This document shows positions 1 through 7,701 of a stretch of 60,270 nt of DNA, piece after piece. The notes beneath the pieces were generated by a model that ran no database searches, was not told where the DNA came from, and saw only the letters and a program-made list of their open reading frames with translations. Position 1 is the first letter of the stretch. Each line of letters starts with the position of its first letter. A program made the position numbers and the translations under genes. This DNA comes from Pirellulales bacterium. Its GTDB lineage: Bacteria; Planctomycetota; Planctomycetia; Pirellulales; Thermoguttaceae. The stretch lies in NCBI GenBank assembly GCA_016936015.1, contig JAFGPV010000141.1, positions 1 through 60,270 of the forward strand, written 5' to 3'.

Positions 1-166
1 CATCCTCCAATCGGTAGAGATTGGCCGTCCGTGGCGAAGAAAGCGAGTTGCCGTGAATCGCACTGGGGTTCGCGGAACGGACACGATTGTTGGAGTTTGA
101 CAGTATTTTCTGACGGGGGGTGAGAGGGTTGAAGTCAATGGGTGTCAGAGTTCGGATCGGTGGGTG

Positions 167-196
167 TTGACAAATGCCACCCGATGGAGGCATAAT
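167..196 (+). promoter_or_regulatory. Sigma-70-like promoter before the ECF sigma gene
   Basis: A TTGACA box at 167-172 is followed after 18 bases by CATAAT at 191-196. The start codon lies 63 bases further on, preceded by GGAG at 249-252. The boxes are near-consensus, so the sigma gene is probably read by the housekeeping polymerase. A second TTGACA at 97-102 has no good partner. The rest of 1-259 shows nothing recognisable. Confidence 0.5.
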
Positions 197-259
197 TATG
201 GGTCGAGTTACTGATCAACTATTCTCCTTTCAGAATTCGACTGGCGGCGGAGCATTTCA

Positions 260-883
260 ATGGGCGGCGGCACCTTGGGGGAATCCTCTTCAACCCGGAA
301 TCCGAGTTCCACTTCTTCGAGTTTGATTCGGCTGGCCAAGGCCTTGGAGCCGGAGGCGTGGCGGCGGTTGGTCGAGCTATACGGGCCGTTGATTTACCAC
401 TGGTGCCGTGCTTCGGGGCTTCCGGAAGAGGATGCCGTGGATGTTGGTCAGGAGGTTTTTAAGACGGTGGCCGTCAAGATTATTACATTCCGGCGCGACC
501 GGCCGGGGGATAGTTTCCGCGGCTGGTTGCGCACCATCACACGGAACAAGATCGGCGACTACCTCCGACGCCGAAAGGCCCAGCCGCAGGCCGCCGGCGG
601 ATCTGAAGCCCTCCGCAAGCTGCAAAATCATTGTGAAATTTCCCTCATGGAGGAAGACGACGGAGAGCCGGATGAGGAAAATCTGGTAGTTCAGCAGGCC
701 CTTCAGCGGGTGCAATGCGAATTTGAGGAACGGACTTACCAAGCTTTTTGGCGGGTGACGGTCGAGGAGCAAACGCCTGCGGCGGTCGCGGAGGACTTGG
801 GAATGACCCTGCAAGCGGTCTATAAGGCGAAATCCCGGGTACTGAACCGCCTTCGCCGGGAACTGGACGGCGAACTCTGCTAA
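260..883 (+). CDS. ECF-type RNA polymerase sigma factor
   Basis: A 207-residue sigma-70 family protein of the extracytoplasmic-function class, which directs RNA polymerase to a small regulon. Region 2 spans about residues 28-100 and includes the segment EEDAVDVGQEVFKTV and the helix FRGWLRTITRNKIGDYLRRR. Region 4 spans about 145-200, with a helix-turn-helix in TPAAVAEDLGMTLQAVYKAKSRVLNRLRRE. The linker between them is acidic and longer than usual. The start is supported by GGAG seven bases upstream and by the promoter at 167-196. The next gene in the same direction is a transmembrane Ser/Thr kinase with an anti-sigma-like zinc finger, a pairing common in planctomycetes, so the kinase may control this factor. 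The link is inferred from adjacency; the family call is firm. Confidence 0.9.
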   Translation: MGGGTLGESSSTRNPSSTSSSLIRLAKALEPEAWRRLVELYGPLIYHWCRASGLPEEDAVDVGQEVFKTVAVKIITFRRDRPGDSFRGWLRTITRNKIGDYLRRRKAQPQAAGGSEALRKLQNHCEISLMEEDDGEPDEENLVVQQALQRVQCEFEERTYQAFWRVTVEEQTPAAVAEDLGMTLQAVYKAKSRVLNRLRRELDGELC

Positions 884-925
884 GCGGTCGTCCAAAAACA
901 ACTTCGTGTTTTGTCGGTTGGAATC

Positions 926-964
926 GCCCTCACCCCCTGCCCCTCTCCCAAAGGGAGAGGGGAG
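926..964. repeat. Family A palindromic repeat, single copy
   Basis: A CCCTCACC head followed by the hairpin CCTCTCCCAAAGGGAGAGG. It lies between the sigma factor and the kinase gene. Reading frames that start at 906 translate it as PPAPLPKGEG, which is why the kinase start is placed downstream at 1104. The same element recurs as inverted doublets at 33607, 46511, 49687 and 53754. Confidence 0.85.
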
Positions 965-1103
965 TTATTATTGGACGGCCGCTAACGCAAAATGGGAGAC
1001 ACGCAACCCAATCGTGACCGCCGGCCGTGGCTTTCCATGGCGAGTAGTGTCAAACGGCAGCAATATATTTGATGGACCGATATCGTCGTTTGTTCGAGGG
1101 ACC

Positions 1104-3812
1104 ATGAAAAACTGTCCCAGCGATCGCGAGTTGCGGGAATATCTCTTGGGCAGATTGCCGCCCGAGACGCTCGAAATCGTGGCGGGGCATTTAGATCACT
1201 GCCCAAGTTGTCAAATGACGCTGGCCGGGTTTTCCGATTCGGAAGACACCCTTGTCGAGCAATTGCGACATTGTGTGGGACCTGACGAGTTTGCGGAGGA
1301 GGCGGGGTGCCGGGAGTTAATTGCCCGGGCAAAAATTTCATGGGCAGATCTTTCAAGTCAAGGCAGCCCTTCAAATTCAACTCCGGCGGACTGGGAAATT
1401 CGAGGCGTATTGGGGGAATATCAACTCCTGGCCCGGCTTGGCGAAGGCGGGATGGGGTGCGTCTTTATGGCCCGGCATACGCGGCTGGATCGGATTGTGG
1501 CTTTGAAGGTGATTGCCCGGGATCGGGTGGGCAATCCGCAGGCGGCCGCCCGGTTCGAGCGGGAGATGCAGGCCATCGGGCGGCTGAGCCACCCCAACAT
1601 CGTGCAGGCCCACGACGCCCGGGAGATCGAGGGCACTTCCGTGCTGGTCATGGAGTTCGTCGAGGGGGTGGATCTGGGCGATCTGATCCGGCAACAAGGC
1701 CCCCTGCCCATTGCCGAGGCCTGCGAATTGGCCCGGCAGGCGGCCTTGGGTCTGCAATACGCCCATGAAAATGGATTGGTGCACCGGGACGTCAAACCCT
1801 CGAATTTGATGCTCGACCGGGAGGGACGGGTAAAAATTCTCGATCTCGGCTTGGCGCTCTTGGCCGATGAATCGGCGGCCGCGGAGGGATTGACCTCAGC
1901 CGGCCATGCATTGGGTACGGCCGACTACGTTGCTCCGGAGCAGCTTGCCGACAGTCATGGCGTGGACATCCGCGCGGATATCTACAGCCTGGGTTGCACC
2001 TTATATCACCTCTTGACCGGCCAAGCGCCCTTCAGCGCGAAGCAATATCAAAGGCCATTCGAGAAGCTGGTCGGACACGTCCGCGACGCGGCGCCCGACG
2101 CGCGTCGGCTCCGGCCCGACGTTCCGCCGGGGTTGGCGGCCGTGCTCGGTCGGATGCTGGCCAAGGAGCCGGACGGGCGGTTTTCTCAACCGCGGGAGGC
2201 CGCCGAGGCGTTGGCCCCGCTGGCCGCCGGCGCCGATTTGGTCCGATTGGTGGCCCAATCCGGTAGCGACAGTCCCCCAACGACGCCCAATGCCATTCCT
2301 CTGCCGGTCAAACGCCGCGTTCCACGGTGGTTCCTGCCGGCCGTCCTGGTTGCCCTGGCCGGTCTGCTCGCCGCAGCCGTCATCATCACCATCAGGGACC
2401 GCCGGGGAAATGAAACGGAGTTGGAAACGCCGTCGGGGAGCAAGATCGCCGTTAAAGAGGACGGAAGGATCGAGGTGAGTTTATCGACTCCATTAAGAAA
2501 TAACGATTCGGTACGGGAGCAAAACGCAAAAAAATCATCTTCTCTTGCCCCGATACAATTCGGCCGATGGATCGAGATGCCCATTGAATCAGATCAAGTA
2601 CTATGGTCGCCCGTCGGCGATCCAGATCATGCAAAATATGGACGGTGTAAATCTTCAAACGGAGTGCTTGAAACATGGAACGCGCGAGTTATATTTCCCA
2701 TCGATGCGAAAAACATGCGTATCAGGGTAAAGGTCAAGAAGAACGCCGGGGATGGAGGATACGGAGAAAATGTCGGTCTTACACTTCGGGAATCCGCCTA
2801 CGGCGGTTATGGCACTTGGTTCAACGGCGGCAATAATTTTGGAATCCTCAAGAACAATTATCATAAAACTAAAACCCAAGCGAGGTTTGTTGACCTCGCG
2901 GGAACTTTTGTAACGAAGTCATACAAAGATTTTTTTGAATACGAATTTCGCGCGATTGACGACATGTTGACCGTGTTAGTCGATGGGGAAATCATTCTTC
3001 AGGTGCGTGACGATTCTTTTTCCTCCGGATATGCATATATCGGATCACACCGCTGCACCTCTGAATTCGCCAAAGTTGAAATTTTCATTCCCGACGAGGA
3101 ATCGCTTATCGCCGACAACCGGCCCGGCATCTGGCAGTGGCCTGAAGAAGATCGGCCTGGCGCTGAATTGCCCAACGTCTTAACGCTGTCGGAGCAGGCA
3201 GCGGGTTGGCAATTATTGTTTGATGGAAAGAGCGATAAGGGATGGAAGGCAATCTATAGGCTTCCTTACCGCAAGGGATATCAAATCGACAACGGCACCT
3301 TGGAGCTATGCTACCCCAGGTACCGGCTTGCCACGGTTGAGGAATTCGATGATTTTGAACTCTGTTTTCAGTGGCGCGTTGCGCCGCGCAGTACGGGCGG
3401 AGTATACTACCGCGTATCCCGTGACGAAACAAAAGTCTGGGATCCTCCAGGCATGAGAATTCAAGACAACGCCTTGGGCGGCCAACCGGCGGGTTCCGTG
3501 GTGCATATCGACAACGCGCCGCCGGATGCCGCCCGGCCGGTCGGCCAGTGGAATCAAGCCCGGCTGATCGTCCGCGGCAACCACGTCGAACACTGGCTCA
3601 ATGGTCGAAAGGCGGCTTCTTGTGAGATCGGCAGCCCTCAGTTTAAAGAGCAAGTCAAGAAAAATCATTTAGATCCCGAGTATGGTAAAACGCCAAAGGG
3701 TTTTCTCGTATTGCAATCGGAGTCCGGCACGGTGGCCTTTCGGAACATCAAGATCCGCCCTTTGCCGAAGTCTCATCCGGATGCCCATCAGTCCCCCAAT
3801 AAAAAAGACTGA
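1104..3812 (+). CDS. Transmembrane Ser/Thr kinase with DUF1080 ectodomain
   Basis: About 902 residues. Residues 1-40 form an anti-sigma-like zinc finger (C4, H29, C33, C36). Residues 106-374 are a Hanks-type kinase: GEGGMG glycine loop at 114-119, VALK lysine K135, HRD at 227-229, and APE at about 277-279. The DFG motif reads DLG (247-249), a variant seen in many planctomycete kinases. A membrane segment at about 408-430 places the rest outside the cytoplasm: a LamG/concanavalin-like domain (about 480-680) and a DUF1080 domain related to 3-keto-disaccharide hydrolases (about 695-890, beginning GWQLLFDGKSDKGW). This looks like a receptor kinase sensing a carbohydrate; the ligand is inferred. 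An ATG at 906 would add 66 residues, but these translate a family A repeat, so 1104 is preferred. DNA for the first ectodomain (about 2480-3100) is noticeably AT-richer than the kinase part. Confidence 0.88.
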   Translation: MKNCPSDRELREYLLGRLPPETLEIVAGHLDHCPSCQMTLAGFSDSEDTLVEQLRHCVGPDEFAEEAGCRELIARAKISWADLSSQGSPSNSTPADWEIRGVLGEYQLLARLGEGGMGCVFMARHTRLDRIVALKVIARDRVGNPQAAARFEREMQAIGRLSHPNIVQAHDAREIEGTSVLVMEFVEGVDLGDLIRQQGPLPIAEACELARQAALGLQYAHENGLVHRDVKPSNLMLDREGRVKILDLGLALLADESAAAEGLTSAGHALGTADYVAPEQLADSHGVDIRADIYSLGCTLYHLLTGQAPFSAKQYQRPFEKLVGHVRDAAPDARRLRPDVPPGLAAVLGRMLAKEPDGRFSQPREAAEALAPLAAGADLVRLVAQSGSDSPPTTPNAIPLPVKRRVPRWFLPAVLVALAGLLAAAVIITIRDRRGNETELETPSGSKIAVKEDGRIEVSLSTPLRNNDSVREQNAKKSSSLAPIQFGRWIEMPIESDQVLWSPVGDPDHAKYGRCKSSNGVLETWNARVIFPIDAKNMRIRVKVKKNAGDGGYGENVGLTLRESAYGGYGTWFNGGNNFGILKNNYHKTKTQARFVDLAGTFVTKSYKDFFEYEFRAIDDMLTVLVDGEIILQVRDDSFSSGYAYIGSHRCTSEFAKVEIFIPDEESLIADNRPGIWQWPEEDRPGAELPNVLTLSEQAAGWQLLFDGKSDKGWKAIYRLPYRKGYQIDNGTLELCYPRYRLATVEEFDDFELCFQWRVAPRSTGGVYYRVSRDETKVWDPPGMRIQDNALGGQPAGSVVHIDNAPPDAARPVGQWNQARLIVRGNHVEHWLNGRKAASCEIGSPQFKEQVKKNHLDPEYGKTPKGFLVLQSESGTVAFRNIKIRPLPKSHPDAHQSPNKKD

Positions 3813-4068
3813 TTTCTTAAATCTCTCATCCCGCCAAGAAAAAGCTCAGGGGGAGAATATCCGGGAATTTTCCCTGAAAATTTATCAACAATCAAGCAGG
3901 CATGGAGAGACGCTTGCTCTGCATTGAGTCGCCGTAGCGGCAGAATGCCCGCTTCTCCGCTGAAAATCTCTATTTTTCACCGATAGGGAACAAACTACAA
4001 TCGGGCGACGTAGGAGTTTTCCTGTTGTCATCCGGACCGAGGATTCACGTTCCCGAGGAGGAGCCGTC
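3813..4068. other. Intergenic gap, no gene seen
   Basis: Contains no convincing coding frame or hairpin. GAGGAGGAG directly before the ATG at 4069 is a strong ribosome-binding site for the next gene. Confidence 0.5.
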
Positions 4069-5946
4069 ATGAAAAAGCTGGCATTTTTCGGAGTGTTGAT
4101 CGGACTGGTGGGGACGGCGTTCGGCGCCGCAGAAAAGCCGTTGAAGACGCGGATCGCGTCGTTGGGATTGCTGAAAAACGGACTGGCCGTCGTCCAGCGG
4201 ACGGCCGAGGCGGAAGGCCCGGGCGAGTACCGTCTGGCCGACGTGCCCGAGCCGGTCTACGGCACGTTTTGGGTGACCAGCCCGGCGCCGGTCTCCTGCC
4301 GCGTCACCTACCGCACCGAGGAGGCGCCGCTGGGGGCAACACCCTCGGGAAATTTCCAGGACGGTCTGGCGGGCCGACAGGTCGAGATCCGATTTGCCGA
4401 GCCGGGGCTAGCACCCGTCGAGGGGAAGGTTGTGGAATTCTCCGCCGGCGGGCCGACTTCCGCTTTTGGTGCGGCCTCAGTGAACTTTCCGTCTTATTAC
4501 CCCGTTCCGGCAGAGCCGGGCTATCGCGCGGCCGGCGGCTACTTGGTGCTGGAGACGGCCCAAGGGACCTGCTACGTCGATCCGCAGCGGATCGCCATGC
4601 TCCAGGTCAAGGGGAAGGTCGTAACGGTCAAGCGGCGGAGGCCGGTGTTGCTGCTTCACGTCGGCGATACGAAACAAAAACCCGGCACCGTGACCATCAG
4701 TTATCTGGCCAAGGGCATGGCCTGGGCGCCGAGTTACCGGCTCGACCTGACCGGCCCGAAGCGGCTGACGCTCCGGCAGGGCGCCGTCATCAAGAACGAG
4801 TTGGAACCGATCGAGGACGCACGGATTGCATTGATTTCCGGATATCCCCACGTCAAGTACGGCCACGTCCCGTCGCTCCTCTCGCCCCGGATGAGCTGGG
4901 ATATGTTCCTTTCCGCATTCGCCCAAGGGATGAATACCCCGCAGACCGTCGTCGCCCAGCAAATTGTAGCCCCGTATCCTCAACAGGAGACCGAGGGCGG
5001 CAATGATCCTTTGGCGATGCTGGCAGACCGGGATACCGACCTGCATTTTCAGGACGTCGGTAAGTTGACGCTCGGCCAAGGCGACGCCCTGGCCCTGGAA
5101 ACCGCCTCGGGCGAGGCGAACTACGAGTCGATCGTGCTCTGGACCGTCGGCGGCCACCGGGAAGCCAACCGGCCGGACGCTCCGCCGACTGCCGGCATCC
5201 CGATCTTCTCCATGCCGCAGGTGATCGCTTCCACGATACCGACGTCCCCCTCCACGTCGATCGCCGATCCTTGCATGCCGTGGATGCCCGCCCAGGGAGT
5301 GTCTCCTTCCGGAAGCGCCTCCGGAGAGAGCGGCGAGAACGTCTGGGACGTCGTGCGGTTCCGCAATCCGCTGAAGTTTCCGATGACCACCGCGCCGGCG
5401 CTGATCGTCGCCGACGGCCGGTTTGCCGGCCAGGCGACGTGTCCCTGGTCCAATCCCGGCGAGGAAGTCGGCGTGCGGGTCGGCAAGGCCCTGAACCTCC
5501 GCGTGCAGGACCAGGAAGAAGAAGTGCCGGGCAGCCGGAAGGCGGCCAACGTCGCCGGCAAAAACGTGCTGCAAGTCGAACGCGAAGGGACGTTGCGGAT
5601 GCGTAATCTTCGCGCCCAGCCGGTCACGCTCGTTGTGGAATGCCCCTACGCGGGTGAGTTGCTTACTTCCGACGGCGATCCGAAAGACACGCTCCTCCGC
5701 GACGACCTCGGCTCGCTGAACCAGCGCCGCCAACTGACCTGGTCGCTGAAACTGAAGCCGGGCAAGGAAGCCAAGCGGACCTACCGCTACCGCCATACTC
5801 TGACGGCCATACCGAGCGTGGGAACGACGTCGTCCTGGACTCCCGTTCCGGCAACGTCCGCCCCCGGAACGTTCGTCCCCTCTCCGAGCATCGCCCCCGC
5901 CGTGGGTCCCATCGAGCCGAAGTCCGACGCTCCGCCGGGAAAATAA
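4069..5946 (+). CDS. Secreted DUF4139-like protein
   Basis: A 625-residue exported protein with a clear signal peptide (MKKLAFFGVLIGLVGTAFGA). The first half holds beta-rich sequence around a GEYRLADVPEPVYGTFWVTS segment, and the middle contains YLAKGMAWAPSYRLDL, which resembles the DUF4139 family of secreted or surface proteins of unknown role. Residues about 290-440 are low-complexity and probably flexible. The C-terminal half (VWDVVRFRNPLKFPMTTAPALI onward) is beta-rich again and ends in a Pro/Ser tail. No catalytic motif is visible. The start is fixed by GAGGAGG nine bases upstream. It converges with the FadL-like gene 49 bases downstream. I infer a periplasmic or cell-surface location; the biochemical function is unknown. 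Confidence 0.75.
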   Translation: MKKLAFFGVLIGLVGTAFGAAEKPLKTRIASLGLLKNGLAVVQRTAEAEGPGEYRLADVPEPVYGTFWVTSPAPVSCRVTYRTEEAPLGATPSGNFQDGLAGRQVEIRFAEPGLAPVEGKVVEFSAGGPTSAFGAASVNFPSYYPVPAEPGYRAAGGYLVLETAQGTCYVDPQRIAMLQVKGKVVTVKRRRPVLLLHVGDTKQKPGTVTISYLAKGMAWAPSYRLDLTGPKRLTLRQGAVIKNELEPIEDARIALISGYPHVKYGHVPSLLSPRMSWDMFLSAFAQGMNTPQTVVAQQIVAPYPQQETEGGNDPLAMLADRDTDLHFQDVGKLTLGQGDALALETASGEANYESIVLWTVGGHREANRPDAPPTAGIPIFSMPQVIASTIPTSPSTSIADPCMPWMPAQGVSPSGSASGESGENVWDVVRFRNPLKFPMTTAPALIVADGRFAGQATCPWSNPGEEVGVRVGKALNLRVQDQEEEVPGSRKAANVAGKNVLQVEREGTLRMRNLRAQPVTLVVECPYAGELLTSDGDPKDTLLRDDLGSLNQRRQLTWSLKLKPGKEAKRTYRYRHTLTAIPSVGTTSSWTPVPATSAPGTFVPSPSIAPAVGPIEPKSDAPPGK

Positions 5947-5995
5947 TGAGAACGTCTGGAAGCTGGCAGCGCTCTGGCGTTCTACCGATACGGCG

Positions 5996-7234
5996 TTATT
6001 GCGGCCGGCTGGAATAATCGCCGTACCGCCAAGTCAATCCCAGGCCGAGGTAATAGGCGGCCACCGAGACTTCCGTGTCGCCAAACTCATCGTGCGCAGG
6101 GAAAAGGCCCCCGGCAAAGAGATCCAAGTCCAACGTGGGGATCAAAACGCCCTGCCGACCGATGCCGCCGGTGATGCGGTGTTGGTTGATCGTGGCCACG
6201 CTGGCGGCCTGGAACAACTGCACGGCGGCCTGCCCGACCGGCAATCCGCTCAAATTGTCTCCCACGGAGTGATTCAGAGGATTGGAATTGTAGGAGTAAC
6301 CGAGGCGGTATTTCGTCATTCCCCGCGTGAGTTGCGTTCCCAGGGCAAAGGCCCACTGGTTGATGTAAACGTCTTCATAGAGGGGCGCATCTTCCCAAAG
6401 TTTGTAATAGACGTCGAAGGCGATCAGCAGGTTGCCGTCGAGCATGCTGCTATTGGCCCAGCCCAATCCGAGGGTTTGCGGCTGAGCGACGTGCAGGTCA
6501 TGGTACGTACTCCCAATACGGACCGCCTGGGGGAAATCGAAATCCATCCGGGTTTGATAGAAGAGTCCGATCGTGTTGCGGGGATTCAAATCGTAGTCTA
6601 ATCCGAACGTTCCCCGCAGGGCGTAATCGTGGACCATGGCCGTGCTGGTGATCGGTCCGACGAGTCCCAATTGCTCGAAGCCGGTGCCGAGCGTCAGCGC
6701 CGCCCCCGCCGAGAGACGCTCGGTTACCTCGACGCCTGCTCCAATGTTGATCCCGAGAACCATGTATTCTTCGGTGATATTATTGACGAACGAGCCCTCG
6801 GGCGCCTTGCCGCGGTATTCCGCGCCCAGGCCGCTCAGACCCGACAAGCCCAGGCCGAGCGAGCCGGGAAGACCAAGGGCACGGAGGTCTTGGATCACGC
6901 CGATTTCCGGGATGGCGAAGCCCTGCGTGCGCGACGTCATGCTGAAGGGAATCTCAAGAAGCGAACCGTTGTTTGTCACGGTGGGATATCCTTCGACCCA
7001 CGCCCCGCCCAGAGTGAATTGCGTTCCATGAAACTGCGCCAGGGTGGACGGATTGCCGAAGATCGCCGCCGGAACGTCCTGCGGCCGGGCCAGACTGACT
7101 CCCGCCATGCCGCCCGCGGCCGGCGTCAGGACGTTTTGGCTATCCGTTCCATACCCCTGTCCCCAGGCCGACGAAGAATTCACTGCTACGATGAGACCCA
7201 AGAGAACGACTACCAGACCAACGCTGTTTTTCAC
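5996..7234 (-). CDS. FadL/OmpP1-like outer-membrane protein
   Basis: About 412 residues starting at a GTG with AAAAGGA eight bases upstream. The N-terminus KNSVGLVVVLLGLIVAVNSS is a signal peptide. It is followed by GMAGVSLARPQDVPAAIFGNPSTLAQF, the hallmark N-terminus of the FadL/OMPP1/TodX family, whose members form 14-stranded barrels that take up hydrophobic molecules. Alternating beta strands run to the end, which is rich in aromatic residues (YYLGLGLTWRYGDYSSRPQ). A longer frame opens at 7363, but its extra 43 residues do not look like a signal sequence. Divergent from the arylsulfatase across a 467-base gap. Substrate cannot be told from the sequence. Confidence 0.82.
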   Translation of the reverse strand: MKNSVGLVVVLLGLIVAVNSSSAWGQGYGTDSQNVLTPAAGGMAGVSLARPQDVPAAIFGNPSTLAQFHGTQFTLGGAWVEGYPTVTNNGSLLEIPFSMTSRTQGFAIPEIGVIQDLRALGLPGSLGLGLSGLSGLGAEYRGKAPEGSFVNNITEEYMVLGINIGAGVEVTERLSAGAALTLGTGFEQLGLVGPITSTAMVHDYALRGTFGLDYDLNPRNTIGLFYQTRMDFDFPQAVRIGSTYHDLHVAQPQTLGLGWANSSMLDGNLLIAFDVYYKLWEDAPLYEDVYINQWAFALGTQLTRGMTKYRLGYSYNSNPLNHSVGDNLSGLPVGQAAVQLFQAASVATINQHRITGGIGRQGVLIPTLDLDLFAGGLFPAHDEFGDTEVSVAAYYLGLGLTWRYGDYSSRPQ

Positions 7235-7701
7235 GGCTATTGTCCTTTTCGGAAACGGCAGGTTATGGAAGCGGTCCGGAAACCGCCCCCCATTCTCTCC
7301 GAAATAGGGGCCAGACTCACCAGAACGAATCCCTATCGAAATTTCGGATTCCAACGGTTTCATCGGACGCGCGGGAAAGGCATCTTCACGGAGCGATGAC
7401 GTTCAGAGAGGCTGCGACGCGATCCCTACCGTTATATCCGACACAAGCGGCAGCCTTCAGCGGAATGCATGGGTTAAGACTTAAGGATCTCGAGGGTGGA
7501 AAGCCCATTCCCCCCCCATGTTGGTGATTGTCCGTCTCTGCACAATATTGTCGGTCTGAAACCAAAACGGATCTTGAGGATTCGATTTCTCACGGCGGCA
7601 GGAGAGCCGACAACTTCAGCCGATGCTTTTCCTATTGATCAATCAATAAAAAATCTCCACGGAACCGTGCATCAACTCGTCTTTAGCCATTGGAGGAGAC
7701 C
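7235..7701. other. Divergent intergenic region with two short palindromes
   Basis: Separates the FadL-like gene from the arylsulfatase gene. It contains the perfect palindromes ACAATATTGT (7542-7551) and ATTGATCAAT (7634-7643), either of which could be an operator. No small gene is convincing here. Confidence 0.4.

Noticed and set aside
906-1103. Earlier start for the kinase gene
   Set aside because: The added residues translate a family A repeat and intergenic DNA; the zinc finger begins at 1104.
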